Notes: generated by a model from the sequence alone, not told the origin. Counted from the first letter of the stretch, positions 42,110 through 53,506 are shown. The stretch: 64,000 nucleotides of DNA from Pseudooceanicola spongiae (GCF_014899185.1 NZ_CP045201.1:3263501-3327500); one strand, 5' to 3'. Made by a program: numbers and translations.

Positions 42110-43470
42110 AGGCTCTGGTTCAGCTCGGACAGGGTGGCGCGGAAGGCTGTGGTTATCGCATCGCGGGCGATATGGCGATGGTCTTGCACGACGTGGCGGC
42201 CTGCGCTCCAGACATCGGAGATGCACTGCGCGCCCTGGCCGGTGAAGATCAGGGTGTCGAGCAGGGTGTCGCCCTGGCGTTTGCAGAGGCGGTGGTTGTC
42301 GGTCTCGATCGCGATCAGATCGGCCCAAGCGCCGGGGCGCAGGGCACCGCTGTCACGCCCTGCGGCTTGAGCGCCGCCTTGCAGGGCGGCCTCGATCAGG
42401 GTGCGACCGGTGGAGCGGTCGGGGCTGGCCAGTGCGGCGCGGGTGCGGTCGCGCAGGCGTTGTGAATATTCCAGCGTCCGCAGCTCATCAAACAGCGAGA
42501 TCTGGATGTTGGAGTCCGAGCCGATGCCGATGCGCCCCTTGGCGGAGAGGTAGTCGGTGGCGTTGAAGATGCCGTCGCCGAGACTGGATTCGGTGATCGG
42601 GCAGAGGCCTGCGACAGCGCCGGTCGCGGCGAGCGCCTGTGTCTCGGCGCTGGTCATCTGGGTGCAGTGGATCAGGCACCAGTTCGGGGCAACGTCGTAG
42701 TGGGCGAGCAGCCAGTCCGTGGGCCGCGCGCCGAGGTGGGCCTGCACCTCCTCAACCTCGGCCACCTGTTCGGCGAGGTGCATGTGCAGCGGCGCGGGGC
42801 CGGCCAGAGCGATGGCGCGGGACAGGCCCTCGCGCGTGACAGCGCGCAGGGAGTGTGGCGCGGCACCGATGTGGTGGTCGGCGGGGCCCTTGGCGATCAG
42901 GCGGGCGGCGGCGGCGTGCAGGTCGGCGTAGCTGTCGGGGGTGTTGCCGAAGCGACGCTGGCCGCCTTGCAGGGCGCGCCCGTCGCAACCGCCGGTTTCA
43001 TAGAGCACGGGCAGCAGGGTCAGCCCGATGCCGGTCCGGGCGGCGGCGGCGGTGATGCGGGACGAAAGCTCTGCCGGGTCGGCGTAGGGCGTGCCGCCGA
43101 CACCGTGGTGCAGGTAGTGGAATTCGGCGACGCTGGCGAACCCGGCCTCCAGCATCTCCATGAAGACGAGGGCGGTGATGGCTTCGATCTGGTCGGGCGT
43201 CAGCTGGTCGAGGAAGCGGTACATCAGCCGCCGCCATGTCCAGAAGCTGTCGGAGGGATCGGGGCCACGGGCTTCGGTCAGGCCCGCCATGGCGCGCTGG
43301 AAGGCGTGGCTGTGCAGGTTGGTCGGCGCGGGCAGGAGCAGATCATGCGCGGCGGGGTGGGGGTGGCCGGTTTCAACCTGCGCGATGCGCCCCTCGGGGG
43401 TGAGGGTCAGGCGCAGGTCGCGGACCCAGCCTTGCGGGGTGAGGGCCTGTTTGGCGTGGATCCGGGTCAA
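42106..43470 (-). CDS. hutF: Formimidoylglutamate deiminase
   Basis: HutF hydrolyses the imine of N-formimidoyl-L-glutamate to N-formylglutamate and ammonia. The 454-residue amidohydrolase has PAPTNLHSHAFQRAMAGLTE (metal site with HxH), EFHYLHHGVGGTPYADPAEL, a metal His in LHMHLAEQ and the WCLIHCTQM region, then IGIGSDSNIQISLFDELRTLEYSQRL. The start is a TTG at 43470 with GGAG 9 bases upstream. It leads hutF-hutC and faces hutI across a 67-base divergent promoter region. With HutF, the pathway needs an N-formylglutamate amidohydrolase (HutG), which is not in the window. Confidence 0.94.
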   Translation of the reverse strand: MTRIHAKQALTPQGWVRDLRLTLTPEGRIAQVETGHPHPAAHDLLLPAPTNLHSHAFQRAMAGLTEARGPDPSDSFWTWRRLMYRFLDQLTPDQIEAITALVFMEMLEAGFASVAEFHYLHHGVGGTPYADPAELSSRITAAAARTGIGLTLLPVLYETGGCDGRALQGGQRRFGNTPDSYADLHAAAARLIAKGPADHHIGAAPHSLRAVTREGLSRAIALAGPAPLHMHLAEQVAEVEEVQAHLGARPTDWLLAHYDVAPNWCLIHCTQMTSAETQALAATGAVAGLCPITESSLGDGIFNATDYLSAKGRIGIGSDSNIQISLFDELRTLEYSQRLRDRTRAALASPDRSTGRTLIEAALQGGAQAAGRDSGALRPGAWADLIAIETDNHRLCKRQGDTLLDTLIFTGQGAQCISDVWSAGRHVVQDHRHIARDAITTAFRATLSELNQSL

Positions 43471-43483
43471 GGCAGGGACTCCG

Positions 43484-43521
43484 TTGACAGAGATAATATG
43501 TAGCTACATAATAATTTGAAA
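43484..43521. promoter_or_regulatory. Divergent hutF/hutI promoters sharing one HutC-type operator
   Basis: For hutI, TTGACA (43484-43489) and CATAAT (43507-43512) are 17 bases apart. For hutF on the other strand, TTTCAA (43521-43516) and TATTAT (43498-43493) are also 17 apart. The perfect 14-bp palindrome TATGTAGCTACATA (43497-43510) lies inside both spacers, so one bound repressor should block both directions. HutC operators in other bacteria have a TGTA-N2-TACA core, which this site matches. Confidence 0.75.
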
Positions 43522-43537
43522 TTCTCCCCTATGGCAA

Positions 43538-44740
43538 GTGAGTCCGATGGCAGAGGCGATCATTCTGGAAGGTGGCAGGCTGGCGACGATGCGCGCGGGC
43601 TATGGGCTGATCGAGGAGGGCGCTGTCGTGCTGCAGGACGGCGTGATCGTCTGGGTCGGGGAAACGTCTGAGGTGCCAGAGGCGTGGCGCGGGGCAGAGC
43701 GGCGCGCGCTGGGCGGGCGGCTGGTGACGCCGGGGCTGATCGATTGCCATACCCATATCGTCTATGGCGGCAGCCGGGTGCGCGAGTTCGAGCTGCGCCT
43801 GAACGGGGCGAGCTATGCAGAGCTGGCGCGGGCCGGGGGCGGCATCGCCGCGACCGTGGCCGCGACGCGCGAGGCCTCTGAGGGCGCGCTGCTGACGGCC
43901 GCCTTGCGCCGCGCCGATGCGCTGATCGCGGGCGGGGTCTGCACGATTGAGATCAAGTCGGGCTATGGGCTGGAGCGCGAGGCCGAGCTGAAGATGCTGC
44001 GGGTGGCGCGGGCCATCGGGCAGATGCGGCCCGTGCGCGTCGTGACCAGCTTTCTGGGCGCCCATGCGGTGCCGCAGGGCATGTCGGCGGATGCCTATAT
44101 CGACGAGGTTTGCCTGCCGACTCTGCATGCCGCCCATGCCGAAGGGCTGGTGGATGCGGTCGATGGATTTTGCGAGGGGATCGCCTTTGATACCGCGCAG
44201 ATTGGACGGGTCTTCGAGGCGGCACAGGCGCTGGGCCTGCCGGTGAAGCTGCATGCCGAGCAGTTGTCGCAGAGCGGCGGTACGGCTTTGGCGGCGGCGC
44301 ATGGGGCCTTGTCGGCGGATCATGTGGAATACGCGAGCGACGCGGATGCAGCGGCTCTGGCGGGGGCGGGCAGCGTGGCGGTGCTGCTGCCGGGGGCGTT
44401 TTATACGCTGCATGAGGTGCAGAAGCCCCCGGTTGAGGCGTTTCGCGCCCATGGCGTGGCGATGGCGGTGGCGACGGACTGGAACCCCGGCTCCTCGCCG
44501 CTGGGGTCGCTGCTGCTGGCGATGAACATGGCCTGCACGCTGTTTCAGCTGACCCCGGAGGAGGCGCTGGCGGGCACGACGCGCCATGCCGCGCGGGCGC
44601 TGGGGCTGACGGACTGCGGGATCATTGCGCCGGGGCTGCGCGCCGATCTGGCGGTCTGGGATGTCAGCGACCCGGCAGAGCTGTCCTATGGCATCGGGCA
44701 GACCCCGCTGCACAGCCGTTATTTTGGAGGCAAAACATGA
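43538..44740 (+). CDS. hutI: Imidazolonepropionase
   Basis: HutI opens the imidazolone ring to N-formimidoylglutamate. The 400-residue amidohydrolase has the metal site [14 protein letters not shown], the substrate-side [50 protein letters not shown] (metal His), [11 protein letters not shown] and ADLAVWDV. The start is GTG 43538 ([13 protein letters not shown]); ATG 43547 would shorten it by three residues. It overlaps hutH by ATGA and begins the hutIHU unit, about 19 bases after the predicted transcription start. Confidence 0.95.
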   Translation: MSPMAEAIILEGGRLATMRAGYGLIEEGAVVLQDGVIVWVGETSEVPEAWRGAERRALGGRLVTPGLIDCHTHIVYGGSRVREFELRLNGASYAELARAGGGIAATVAATREASEGALLTAALRRADALIAGGVCTIEIKSGYGLEREAELKMLRVARAIGQMRPVRVVTSFLGAHAVPQGMSADAYIDEVCLPTLHAAHAEGLVDAVDGFCEGIAFDTAQIGRVFEAAQALGLPVKLHAEQLSQSGGTALAAAHGALSADHVEYASDADAAALAGAGSVAVLLPGAFYTLHEVQKPPVEAFRAHGVAMAVATDWNPGSSPLGSLLLAMNMACTLFQLTPEEALAGTTRHAARALGLTDCGIIAPGLRADLAVWDVSDPAELSYGIGQTPLHSRYFGGKT

Positions 44741-46263
44741 CCCTGATCCTGACCCCCGGCACGACCTTGCTGGCGCAGCTGGAACAGCTTTGGCGCAGCG
44801 ATGGCGTGGCGGAACTGAGCCGCGACGCGCGGAGCGGGATTGAGGCTTCGGCGGCGCTGGTGGCGCAGGCGGCAGCGGGGGAGGTCGCGGTTTATGGGGT
44901 CAATACCGGCTTCGGCAAGCTCGCCTCGGTCAAGATCCGGGCGCAGGACACGGCGCAGCTGCAGCGCAACCTGATCCTGTCGCATTGCTGCGGCGTGGGC
45001 GAGGCGCTGGAGCCTGAGACGGTGCGGCTGATGATGGCGCTGAAGCTGCTGTCGCTGGGGCGCGGCGCGTCGGGTGTGCGCTGGCAGATCTGCACGCTGA
45101 TCGAGGGGATGCTGGCGGGCGGCGTCGTGCCGGTGGTGCCGGTGCAGGGCTCGGTCGGGGCGTCGGGTGATCTGGCACCGCTGGCGCATATGGCGGCGGT
45201 GATGATCGGTGAAGGGGCGGCGCTGTTTCACGGGAAACAGATGCCGGGGGCAGAGGCCTTGCGCGCGGCGGGCCTTGAGCCGGTGGTGCTGGGCGCGAAA
45301 GAGGGGTTGGCGCTGATCAACGGCACGCAGTTTTCCACCGCCTGCGCGCTGGCGTCGCTGTTTGAGGCCTGGCGGCTGATGCAGGGCGGGCTGGTGATTT
45401 CGTGCCTGTCGACAGATGCGATCATGGGCTCGACCGCGCCGCTGGCACCGCAGATCCACGCCTTGCGCGGGCATCGCGGCCAGATCGAGGTGGCGGCAGA
45501 GATGTCGGCGCTGATGGCGGGCAGTGGCATCCGCGACAGTCACCGCGATGGCGATAGCCGCGTGCAGGACCCCTATTGCATCCGCTGCCAACCGCAGGTC
45601 AGCGGCGCGGCGCTGGATCTTCTGCGCTTTGCCGCCGGCACGCTGGAGGTCGAGGCCAATGCGGTGACCGACAACCCGCTGGTGCTGGTGGAGACGGGCG
45701 AGATCGTCTCGGGCGGGAATTTCCATGCCGAGCCGGTGGCCTTTGCCGCCGATCAGATCGCGCTGGCCCTGTCCGAGCTGGGCGCGATTGCGCAGCGGCG
45801 GGTGGCGCTGATGGTCGACCCGACGCTGTCCTTCGATCTGCCGCCGTTTCTGACGCCGGAGCCGGGCCTGAACTCGGGTCTGATGATCGCGGAGGTGACG
45901 ACGGCGGCGCTGATGAGCGAGAACAAGCATCTGGCGAACCCCTGTTCGACCGACAGCACCCCGACCTCGGCCAATCAGGAGGACCACGTCAGCATGGCGG
46001 CGCATGGCGCGCGGCGGCTGCGGCGGATGGTGGCAAACCTGTCGGTGATCCTCGGGGTTGAGGCGATGTGCGCGGCCCAAGGCATCGAGGCGCGGGCACC
46101 GCTGGTGACCTCGGACCGGCTGGCGGCGGTGCTGGCGGCGCTGCGGGCCGAGGTGGCGACGCTGGAACAGGACCGCTACCTCGCCGGTGATATCGAGGCC
46201 GCATCGGCACTGGTGCAGGGTGGCGCGCTGATCCGCGCCGCCGGGCTTGAGATGGCCATATGA
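44737..46263 (+). CDS. hutH: Histidine ammonia-lyase
   Basis: HutH removes ammonia from histidine to give trans-urocanate. The 508-residue protein forms the MIO cofactor from the triad A142-S143-G144 ([14 protein letters not shown]); Y53 lies in [12 protein letters not shown] and the pattern [20 protein letters not shown] carries substrate and MIO contacts. Length and residue numbering match known bacterial enzymes. It is the second gene of hutIHU, with ATGA overlaps on both sides. Confidence 0.97.
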   Translation: MTLILTPGTTLLAQLEQLWRSDGVAELSRDARSGIEASAALVAQAAAGEVAVYGVNTGFGKLASVKIRAQDTAQLQRNLILSHCCGVGEALEPETVRLMMALKLLSLGRGASGVRWQICTLIEGMLAGGVVPVVPVQGSVGASGDLAPLAHMAAVMIGEGAALFHGKQMPGAEALRAAGLEPVVLGAKEGLALINGTQFSTACALASLFEAWRLMQGGLVISCLSTDAIMGSTAPLAPQIHALRGHRGQIEVAAEMSALMAGSGIRDSHRDGDSRVQDPYCIRCQPQVSGAALDLLRFAAGTLEVEANAVTDNPLVLVETGEIVSGGNFHAEPVAFAADQIALALSELGAIAQRRVALMVDPTLSFDLPPFLTPEPGLNSGLMIAEVTTAALMSENKHLANPCSTDSTPTSANQEDHVSMAAHGARRLRRMVANLSVILGVEAMCAAQGIEARAPLVTSDRLAAVLAALRAEVATLEQDRYLAGDIEAASALVQGGALIRAAGLEMAI

Positions 46264-46295
46264 CGCACACTCCCCTGACCCCTCCGGAGGCGAAA

Positions 46296-47966
46296 ATGAG
46301 CGATCCCCGCAAGAACAGCCGTGACGTCTTTCCCCCCACCGGCCCCGAGATCAGCGCCAAGAGCTGGCAGACCGAGGCGCCGTTGCGGATGCTGATGAAC
46401 AACCTGCACCCCGACGTCGCCGAAAACCCGCATGAGCTGGTGGTCTATGGCGGTATCGGGCGGGCGGCGCGGACCTGGCGCGATTTCGACCTGATCTGCG
46501 AGACGCTGCGGCGGCTGGAGGCGGATGAGACGCTGATCGTGCAGTCGGGCAAGCCGGTGGCGGTGATCCGTACCCACAGGGATGCGCCGCGCGTGCTGAT
46601 CGCGAACTCAAACCTCGTGCCGCACTGGGCGACGTGGGACCATTTCAACGAGCTCGATAAGAAGGGTCTGGCGATGTACGGCCAGATGACGGCGGGCTCG
46701 TGGATCTACATCGGCTCTCAGGGCATTGTGCAGGGGACTTATGAGACCTTCGCCGAGGCGGGGCGTCAGCATTATGGCGGCGATCTGACGGGGCGCTGGA
46801 TCCTGACCGGCGGCCTTGGTGGCATGGGCGGCGCGCAGCCGCTGGCGGCGGTGATGGCCGGGGCCTGCTGTCTGGCGGTGGAGTGTAATTCCGATAGCAT
46901 CGATTTCCGCCTGCGCACCCGTTACGTCGATGCGCGCACCGACAGTCTGGACGAGGCGCTGGAGATGATCGCGCGCTGGACCGCGGCGGGCGAGGCGAAA
47001 TCGGTGGGCCTGCTGGGCAATGCGGCGGATGTGTTCCCCGAGCTTTACCGGCGCGGGGTGCGCCCGGACATGGTGACGGATCAGACCAGCGCGCATGATC
47101 CGCTGAACGGCTATCTGCCGCAGGGCTGGAGCATGGCCGAGTGGCGCGCAAAACGCGAAACCGACCCCAAGGCGGTGGAGCGCGCGGCGCGGGCCAGCAT
47201 GCGGGTGCATGTGCAGGCGATGGTCGATTTCTGGAAAGCGGGCGTGCCGACGCTGGATTACGGCAACAACATCCGTCAGGTCGCGCTGGACGAAGGGCTG
47301 GAGGAGGCCTTTGCCTTTCCCGGTTTCGTGCCCGCCTATATCCGGCCGCTGTTCTGCCGGGGCATCGGGCCGTTCCGCTGGGTGGCGCTGTCGGGCGATC
47401 CCGAAGATATCTACAAGACCGACCGCAAGATGAAGGAGCTGTTTCCCGACAACACCCATCTGCACACGTGGCTCGACATGGCGCGGGACCGCATCGCCTT
47501 TCAGGGGCTGCCGGCGCGGATCTGCTGGATCGGGCTGGGGGATCGGCACCGCGCCGGGCTGGCCTTCAACGAGATGGTGGCGAGCGGCGAGCTGAGCGCG
47601 CCGGTGGTGATCGGGCGCGACCATCTGGACAGCGGCTCGGTCGCCAGTCCGAACCGCGAGACGGAGGCGATGCTGGATGGCTCGGATGCGGTCAGCGACT
47701 GGCCGCTGCTGAACGCGCTGATCAACACGGCGAGCGGGGCGACCTGGGTCAGCCTGCACCACGGCGGCGGCGTCGGCATGGGCTTTTCGCAACATGCGGG
47801 CGTGGTGATCTGCGCCGATGGCACCCCGGAGGCGGCAGCGCGGCTGGAGCGGGTGCTGTGGAACGATCCGGCCTCGGGCGTCTGGCGCCATGCCGATGCG
47901 GGCTACGAGAGCGCGCTGGAGTGTGCCCGGCAGAACGATCTGGATCTGCCGGGGATTCTGGGCTGA
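46296..47966 (+). CDS. hutU: Urocanate hydratase
   Basis: Urocanase uses NAD to add water to urocanate, giving imidazolonepropionate. The 556 residues from ATG 46296 equal the usual length. Typical segments: [78 protein letters not shown], the catalytic Cys region and [54 protein letters not shown]. An in-frame ATG at 46260 overlaps hutH as ATGA, but the start 46296 has a perfect GGAGG 5 bases upstream and fits the family N-terminus, so I prefer it. It ends the unit 4 bases before the convergent cbpM. Confidence 0.96.
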   Translation: MSDPRKNSRDVFPPTGPEISAKSWQTEAPLRMLMNNLHPDVAENPHELVVYGGIGRAARTWRDFDLICETLRRLEADETLIVQSGKPVAVIRTHRDAPRVLIANSNLVPHWATWDHFNELDKKGLAMYGQMTAGSWIYIGSQGIVQGTYETFAEAGRQHYGGDLTGRWILTGGLGGMGGAQPLAAVMAGACCLAVECNSDSIDFRLRTRYVDARTDSLDEALEMIARWTAAGEAKSVGLLGNAADVFPELYRRGVRPDMVTDQTSAHDPLNGYLPQGWSMAEWRAKRETDPKAVERAARASMRVHVQAMVDFWKAGVPTLDYGNNIRQVALDEGLEEAFAFPGFVPAYIRPLFCRGIGPFRWVALSGDPEDIYKTDRKMKELFPDNTHLHTWLDMARDRIAFQGLPARICWIGLGDRHRAGLAFNEMVASGELSAPVVIGRDHLDSGSVASPNRETEAMLDGSDAVSDWPLLNALINTASGATWVSLHHGGGVGMGFSQHAGVVICADGTPEAAARLERVLWNDPASGVWRHADAGYESALECARQNDLDLPGILG

Positions 47967-47970
47967 GCCC

Positions 47971-48300
47971 TCAGGAGGTGGTCAGGGCGGTGGCGATGCT
48001 GGCGCGCAGATCCGGGGGCAGGGCGTCCAGCGCCTCGGACATGCGGGCCAGTTCCTGACGGGTGGCATGCAGCTGGTCGATCAGTGGGATCACGACGTGC
48101 AGGGCGTTCTCGTCCAGCTCAAGATCCTGCGACAGGTCGCAGAGCAGCTCTAGCCGGGCGATGTCGACGGTGCGGAAAAGATAGCCACTCTCGGCTCGCT
48201 CGGGGCGCACGAAGGCGACCTCGATATAGCGGGTCAACTGGGTCGGGGTCAGCCGGGTGACGGTGGTGATGACCTCGGCCTCGGTGAAACGTGGGCTCAT
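47971..48300 (-). CDS. cbpM: Chaperone modulator CbpM
   Basis: CbpM binds the J domain of CbpA and inhibits its co-chaperone and DNA-binding activities. The 109-residue protein begins with a MerR-like helix region (FTEAEVITTVTRLTPTQLTRYIEVAFVRPERAESGYLFRTVDIARLELLCDLSQDL) and a C-terminal helical part. Its start overlaps the cbpA stop as ATGA, giving the conserved cbpA-cbpM operon. The upstream promoter carries an FNR-type site. Confidence 0.85.
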   Translation of the reverse strand: MSPRFTEAEVITTVTRLTPTQLTRYIEVAFVRPERAESGYLFRTVDIARLELLCDLSQDLELDENALHVVIPLIDQLHATRQELARMSEALDALPPDLRASIATALTTS

Positions 48301-49241
48301 GCTCCTGCTCCTTTCAGCAGATCGGCGCGGGGATCATGGCCGTGGGTCTTGCGCCATTCGGTCATGAAATCGCTCAGGCTGTCGTCGACCTCGGGCGGGG
48401 CGACGATGCGCAGCTCGACCCGCTGGTCGCCCTTGGTCGCGGCCCGCGCCACGCCGCGCCCGCGCAGCCGCAGAACGTGGCCCGAGCTGACGCCGCGCGG
48501 GATGGTCAGACCGACGGGGCCGTCGATGGTGGGGGTGGTGACCTTGCCGCCCAGGATCGCCTCGTCAATCGTGATCGGCAGGGTGATCAGGATGTCGTCG
48601 CCTTCGCGCCGGAACACCGCGTGGGGCTGCACATGCACGGTGATCAGCGCATCGCCCGCCGCGCCGCCGCCAAAGCCGGGCTGGCCCTTGCCGCGCAGGC
48701 GCAGGGTCTGACCGTCCTCGGTGCCCTTGGGGATCTTCACCGCAAGGTTCGACCCATCCGGCAGGGTGATGCGGGTTTCGCCGCCCAGCACCGCCTCCAG
48801 GAAGGGGATGTTCAGGGAATAGCGCGCATCGGGACCGGGGGCTGAGGAAAAGCCACCGCCGCCACCGCCGCGCGCCCGGTTGCGCAGGATATCGGCAAAG
48901 ATATCGGCGGGGTCGGCCTGTTGGTCAAAGCCGCCCCGGTTCTGATAGGCGCGGTTCTGATAGGCATTGTCTGAGGCCCCGGCGAAATCGCGGTAATACT
49001 GCCGCTTGGGGCGTTCCGCGCCGGTGCTGTCGATTTCGCCCGCGTCGAATCGGGCGCGGGTCTCGGGGTCTTTCAGCAGCTCATGGGCGGCCCCGATGGC
49101 CTTGAATCGGGCCTCGGCCTGCGGGTCATCGGGGTGCAGGTCGGGGTGGCTGGTGCGCACCAGCTTGCGATAGGCTTTCTTGATCTCGTCCGCCGTTGCC
49201 GACTTGGTCAGGCCCAGTGCTTTGTAGGGATCATCGGGCAT
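48297..49241 (-). CDS. cbpA: DnaJ-class curved DNA-binding protein CbpA
   Basis: CbpA is a DnaK co-chaperone and nucleoid-associated protein. The 314-residue protein has a J domain with H32-P-D34 (RTSHPDLHPDD), a Gly-rich region (about 100-130, RARGGGGGGFSS) and two DnaJ C-terminal beta domains (LNIPFLEAVLGGETRITLPDGSNLAVKIPKG; VKIPKGTEDGQTLRLRGKGQPG). It lacks the zinc repeats of DnaJ, as expected for type B. It is divergent from the N-ATPase operon, with an FNR-type site (49344) placed at about -41.5 from a TATCTG -10. Low-oxygen induction is therefore likely. Confidence 0.92.
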   Translation of the reverse strand: MPDDPYKALGLTKSATADEIKKAYRKLVRTSHPDLHPDDPQAEARFKAIGAAHELLKDPETRARFDAGEIDSTGAERPKRQYYRDFAGASDNAYQNRAYQNRGGFDQQADPADIFADILRNRARGGGGGGFSSAPGPDARYSLNIPFLEAVLGGETRITLPDGSNLAVKIPKGTEDGQTLRLRGKGQPGFGGGAAGDALITVHVQPHAVFRREGDDILITLPITIDEAILGGKVTTPTIDGPVGLTIPRGVSSGHVLRLRGRGVARAATKGDQRVELRIVAPPEVDDSLSDFMTEWRKTHGHDPRADLLKGAGA

Positions 49242-49343
49242 CCGTTGTCCTTTCGGTCATCCGCCGTCGTTTGAAGCATCGGCAAACCGGGCCGGAGTCC
49301 GGGCCGCCTTGCGCCAGATATACCACCGCGCGCGCAAATGTCG

Positions 49344-49357
49344 CTGATCCACATCAA
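49344..49357 (-). promoter_or_regulatory. FNR-type box of cbpA
   Basis: On the minus strand TTGAT-GTGG-ATCAG (13 bases of TTGAT-N4-ATCAA with one mismatch) is centred 30 bases upstream of TATCTG (49320-49315), a good -10. That places it near -41.5 relative to the start at about 49309, the class II activator position. Confidence 0.7.
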
Positions 49358-49378
49358 CGCAGCTGCGGTTCTGCCAGA

Positions 49379-49392
49379 CTGACCCAGATCAA
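49379..49392 (+). promoter_or_regulatory. FNR-type box of the N-ATPase operon
   Basis: CTGAC-CCAG-ATCAA has its centre at 49385.5. A TATCCT -10 (49415-49420) puts the start at about 49427, 41.5 bases downstream, and atpD begins at 49455. The left half site is weaker than TTGAT. Confidence 0.65.
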
Positions 49393-49430
49393 TGCTGCGA
49401 GACGCGGCATCGCCTATCCTGCCGGGGTGA

Positions 49431-51297
<1,867 letters not shown>

Positions 51298-51301
<4 letters not shown>

Positions 51302-51573
51302 GCCAGGATGAAGACCCGTTGGTCACGCAGGCCCGCCTGCGCCGCGAACGCCGGGCACGCTGGCTGCGCGAGGGCGACATGTCGGTCGGGCGGCGTCTGG
51401 CGCAGATCGGCGTGCTGGGCTGGATCTTTGTCGTGCCGACACTGGCGGGGCTGTTTCTGGGGCGCTGGCTGGATGCACGGCTTGAGTCCGGCATCTTCTG
51501 GAGCGCGCCCTTCATGTTTGCCGGGGTCTGCCTTGGCGGCTGGACCGCATGGAAATGGATGAACACCAAATGA
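51298..51573 (+). CDS. atpQ: N-ATPase small membrane protein AtpQ
   Basis: The 91-residue protein has two membrane spans (IGVLGWIFVVPTLAGLFLGRWL and SGIFWSAPFMFAGVCLGGWTAWKWM) after a basic N-terminus. In N-ATPase operons AtpQ is an AtpI/AtpQ-like assembly protein that probably helps c-ring formation. It starts with GTG in a GTGA overlap with atpC and ends in an ATGA overlap with atpR. Confidence 0.85.
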
Positions 51574-51860
51574 TCGATGTTGCCGCTTTGCCTTTGCCGA
51601 TTTCACTGACGGCCTGCTTTATCGGCGGGCTGGTGCTGGGCTATGTTTATTTTCGCGCGCTGCGTCAGACGGCGGATCTGATCGTCAGTCGCGGCCATCC
51701 TCTGCTGGCTCTGGCGCTGACCTTCGGGCGGCTGGGGCTGCTGCTGCTTGGCTTTTACGTCGCCTTGCTGGCGGGCGGGCTTGCGTTACTCGCGGCGCTT
51801 GGTGGCGTGCTGGTGGCCAAGGCGGTGATGGTGCGTCAGGCGCGGGGGGCGGTGCTATGA
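51570..51860 (+). CDS. atpR: N-ATPase small membrane protein AtpR
   Basis: The 96-residue protein has three hydrophobic segments (PISLTACFIGGLVLGYVYF, PLLALALTFGRLGLLLLGFYVALLA and ALLAALGGVLVAKAVM). AtpR is specific to N-ATPase operons and its role is not firmly known. ATG 51570 overlaps atpQ as ATGA, whereas the in-frame ATG at 51549 would overlap by 25 bases, so I prefer 51570. Confidence 0.83.
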   Translation: MIDVAALPLPISLTACFIGGLVLGYVYFRALRQTADLIVSRGHPLLALALTFGRLGLLLLGFYVALLAGGLALLAALGGVLVAKAVMVRQARGAVL

Positions 51861-52540
51861 ATTCGCCGCTCGACGCTGTTGCGCTGTTCCAGATCGGGCC
51901 GGTGCCGATCACGCAGGCGATCCTGACGACCTGGGGGATCATGGCGGTGCTGCTGCTCGGGGCCTTTGCGCTGACCCGGCGGCTGACGCTGACCCCGGGG
52001 CGCCGTCAGGCCGCGCTGGAGCTGATCGTCACCACGATGGACACCCAGATCCGCGAGACGACGGGGGCCGAGCCGGCGCCCTATCGCGGTTTTATCGGCA
52101 CGCTGTTCCTGTTCATTCTGGTTGCCAACTGGTCGTCGCTGATCCCCGGCCTCGATCCGCCGACAGCGCAGCTTGAGACCGACGCCGCGCTGGCGGTTCT
52201 GGTGTTCCTGTCGGTGATCTGGTTCGGCGTGCAGGGCGGCGGGGTGGCGGGATACCTGCGATCCTTCGCGTCGCCCAACGTGGTGATGATCCCGCTGAAC
52301 ATGCTGGAGAGCGTCACCCGCGTCTTCTCGATGTTCGTGCGCCTGTTCGGCAATGTCATGAGCGGGGTTTTTGTGATCGGCATTGTCGCCTCGCTGGCCG
52401 GGTTGCTGGTGCCGATCCCGCTGATGGCGCTGGATCTGCTGACCGGACTTGTTCAGGCCTACATCTTTGCCGTCCTCGCCATGGTCTTCATCTCGGCCAC
52501 GGTCGAGGACGGCACCCCAAAATCGCAAAAGGAAACCTGA
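51857..52540 (+). CDS. atpB: N-ATPase FO subunit a
   Basis: Subunit a holds the ion half-channels against the c ring. The 227-residue protein has about five membrane spans and the essential arginine in SMFVRLFGNVMSGVFVIGI. It overlaps atpR as ATGA and shares one base with atpE (TGATG). The neighbouring c subunit suggests sodium as the coupling ion. Confidence 0.93.
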   Translation: MNSPLDAVALFQIGPVPITQAILTTWGIMAVLLLGAFALTRRLTLTPGRRQAALELIVTTMDTQIRETTGAEPAPYRGFIGTLFLFILVANWSSLIPGLDPPTAQLETDAALAVLVFLSVIWFGVQGGGVAGYLRSFASPNVVMIPLNMLESVTRVFSMFVRLFGNVMSGVFVIGIVASLAGLLVPIPLMALDLLTGLVQAYIFAVLAMVFISATVEDGTPKSQKET

Positions 52541-52785
52541 TGGATTATCTGCCGCTTGCCAGCATCGTCTGTGCCGCTTTCGCTGTCGCCTTTGGCGCCA
52601 TTGGCCCCGCTCTGGCGGAGGGGCGCGCCGTGGCCGCCGCGATGGACGCGATTGCGCGCCAGCCCGAGGCCGCCAACACCATCTCGCGCACGCTGTTCGT
52701 CGGCCTCGCCATGATCGAGACGACGGCGATTTACTGTCTGGTGATCGCGCTGTTGCTGCTGTTCGCCAACCCGTTGCTGGGCTGA
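52540..52785 (+). CDS. atpE: N-ATPase FO subunit c
   Basis: The 81-residue proteolipid has two helices around a polar loop (ARQPEAANTI). Helix 1 carries E27 in IGPALAEGRAV, helix 2 carries E60-T61-T62 and Y65 in LAMIETTAIYCLV. The ExTTxxY arrangement, with a second acidic residue in helix 1, is the sodium-binding signature seen in the Na+-translocating c rings of Ilyobacter-type enzymes (E-S-T-x-x-Y). This suggests Na+ rather than H+ as the translocated ion. Confidence 0.93.
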   Translation: MDYLPLASIVCAAFAVAFGAIGPALAEGRAVAAAMDAIARQPEAANTISRTLFVGLAMIETTAIYCLVIALLLLFANPLLG

Positions 52786-52789
52786 GGCC

Positions 52790-53506
52790 ATGACACTCGA
52801 TTTCTGGGGGCTGGGCCTGCAGGCGGTCAACGTCCTGATCCTTGTCTGGCTGCTGACACGGGTGTTCTGGCGCCCTGTCGCGGCGGCGATTGTGGCGCGG
52901 CAGACCGCGGCGCAGGCCCTGCTGAGCGATGCGGAGGGGACGCAGGCCAAGGCCGACGCCGCGCTGGCAGAGGTCACCAAGGCGCGCGAGGAGATCGCGG
53001 CGGAGCGCGCGGCGATGTTGGCTTCGGCGGCGCAGGAGGCTGAGGTTGCCGTGCAGGCGAAGATGGCCGAGGCGCGCGCCAAGGCCGAAGCTCTGGTCGA
53101 GGCGGCCAAGGTTGCGCAGGGACATGCGGCAGAGGCGGCGCGCAAAGAGCAGACCCGGCAGGCGGCAACTCTGGCAGTCGAAATTGCGGGCAAACTGCTG
53201 GCGCGGCTTGATCCGAATGCGGTGCAGGGCGCGTTTCTGGCGCAGCTGGTGGCGGCGGTGGAGGGCTTGCCGGAGCAGGACCGCGCGGCGCTGACGCGCG
53301 GCGGGACGCTGGTCAGTGCCGCTGCGCTGGATGACGCGGGCCAAGCGCGGATTGCTGAGGCGCTTGGGAAAATGCCGGGTCTGACGTTCGTGGTCGATCC
53401 TGCGCTGATCGCTGGGTTCGTCCTGCGCACACAGCATGTGGTGTTACATGACAGCTGGCAGTCGGATCTGGACCACATCTTGAAGGACCTGCGCCATGCC
53501 GCGTGA
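52790..53506 (+). CDS. atpF: N-ATPase FO subunit b with delta-like C-terminal region
   Basis: The 238-residue stator subunit has one N-terminal membrane span (about 10-28), a long Ala/Glu coiled coil (about 40-140) and a C-terminal region unlike a plain b subunit. Residues 170-238 ([47 protein letters not shown]) follow the pattern of the delta subunit's C-terminus (L-x3-Q-x2-I-x3-L; VDPxLIGG; Dx-S-x-x-x-L). N-ATPase operons lack a delta gene, so this part may do its job. It overlaps atpA by 11 bases. Confidence 0.88.
   Translation: MTLDFWGLGLQAVNVLILVWLLTRVFWRPVAAAIVARQTAAQALLSDAEGTQAKADAALAEVTKAREEIAAERAAMLASAAQEAEVAVQAKMAEARAKAEALVEAAKVAQGHAAEAARKEQTRQAATLAVEIAGKLLARLDPNAVQGAFLAQLVAAVEGLPEQDRAALTRGGTLVSAAALDDAGQARIAEALGKMPGLTFVVDPALIAGFVLRTQHVVLHDSWQSDLDHILKDLRHAA

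Noticed and set aside
43531..43600. ATG 43531 as hutI start
   Set aside because: It is out of frame with the conserved hutI sequence; GTG 43538 or ATG 43547 are in frame.
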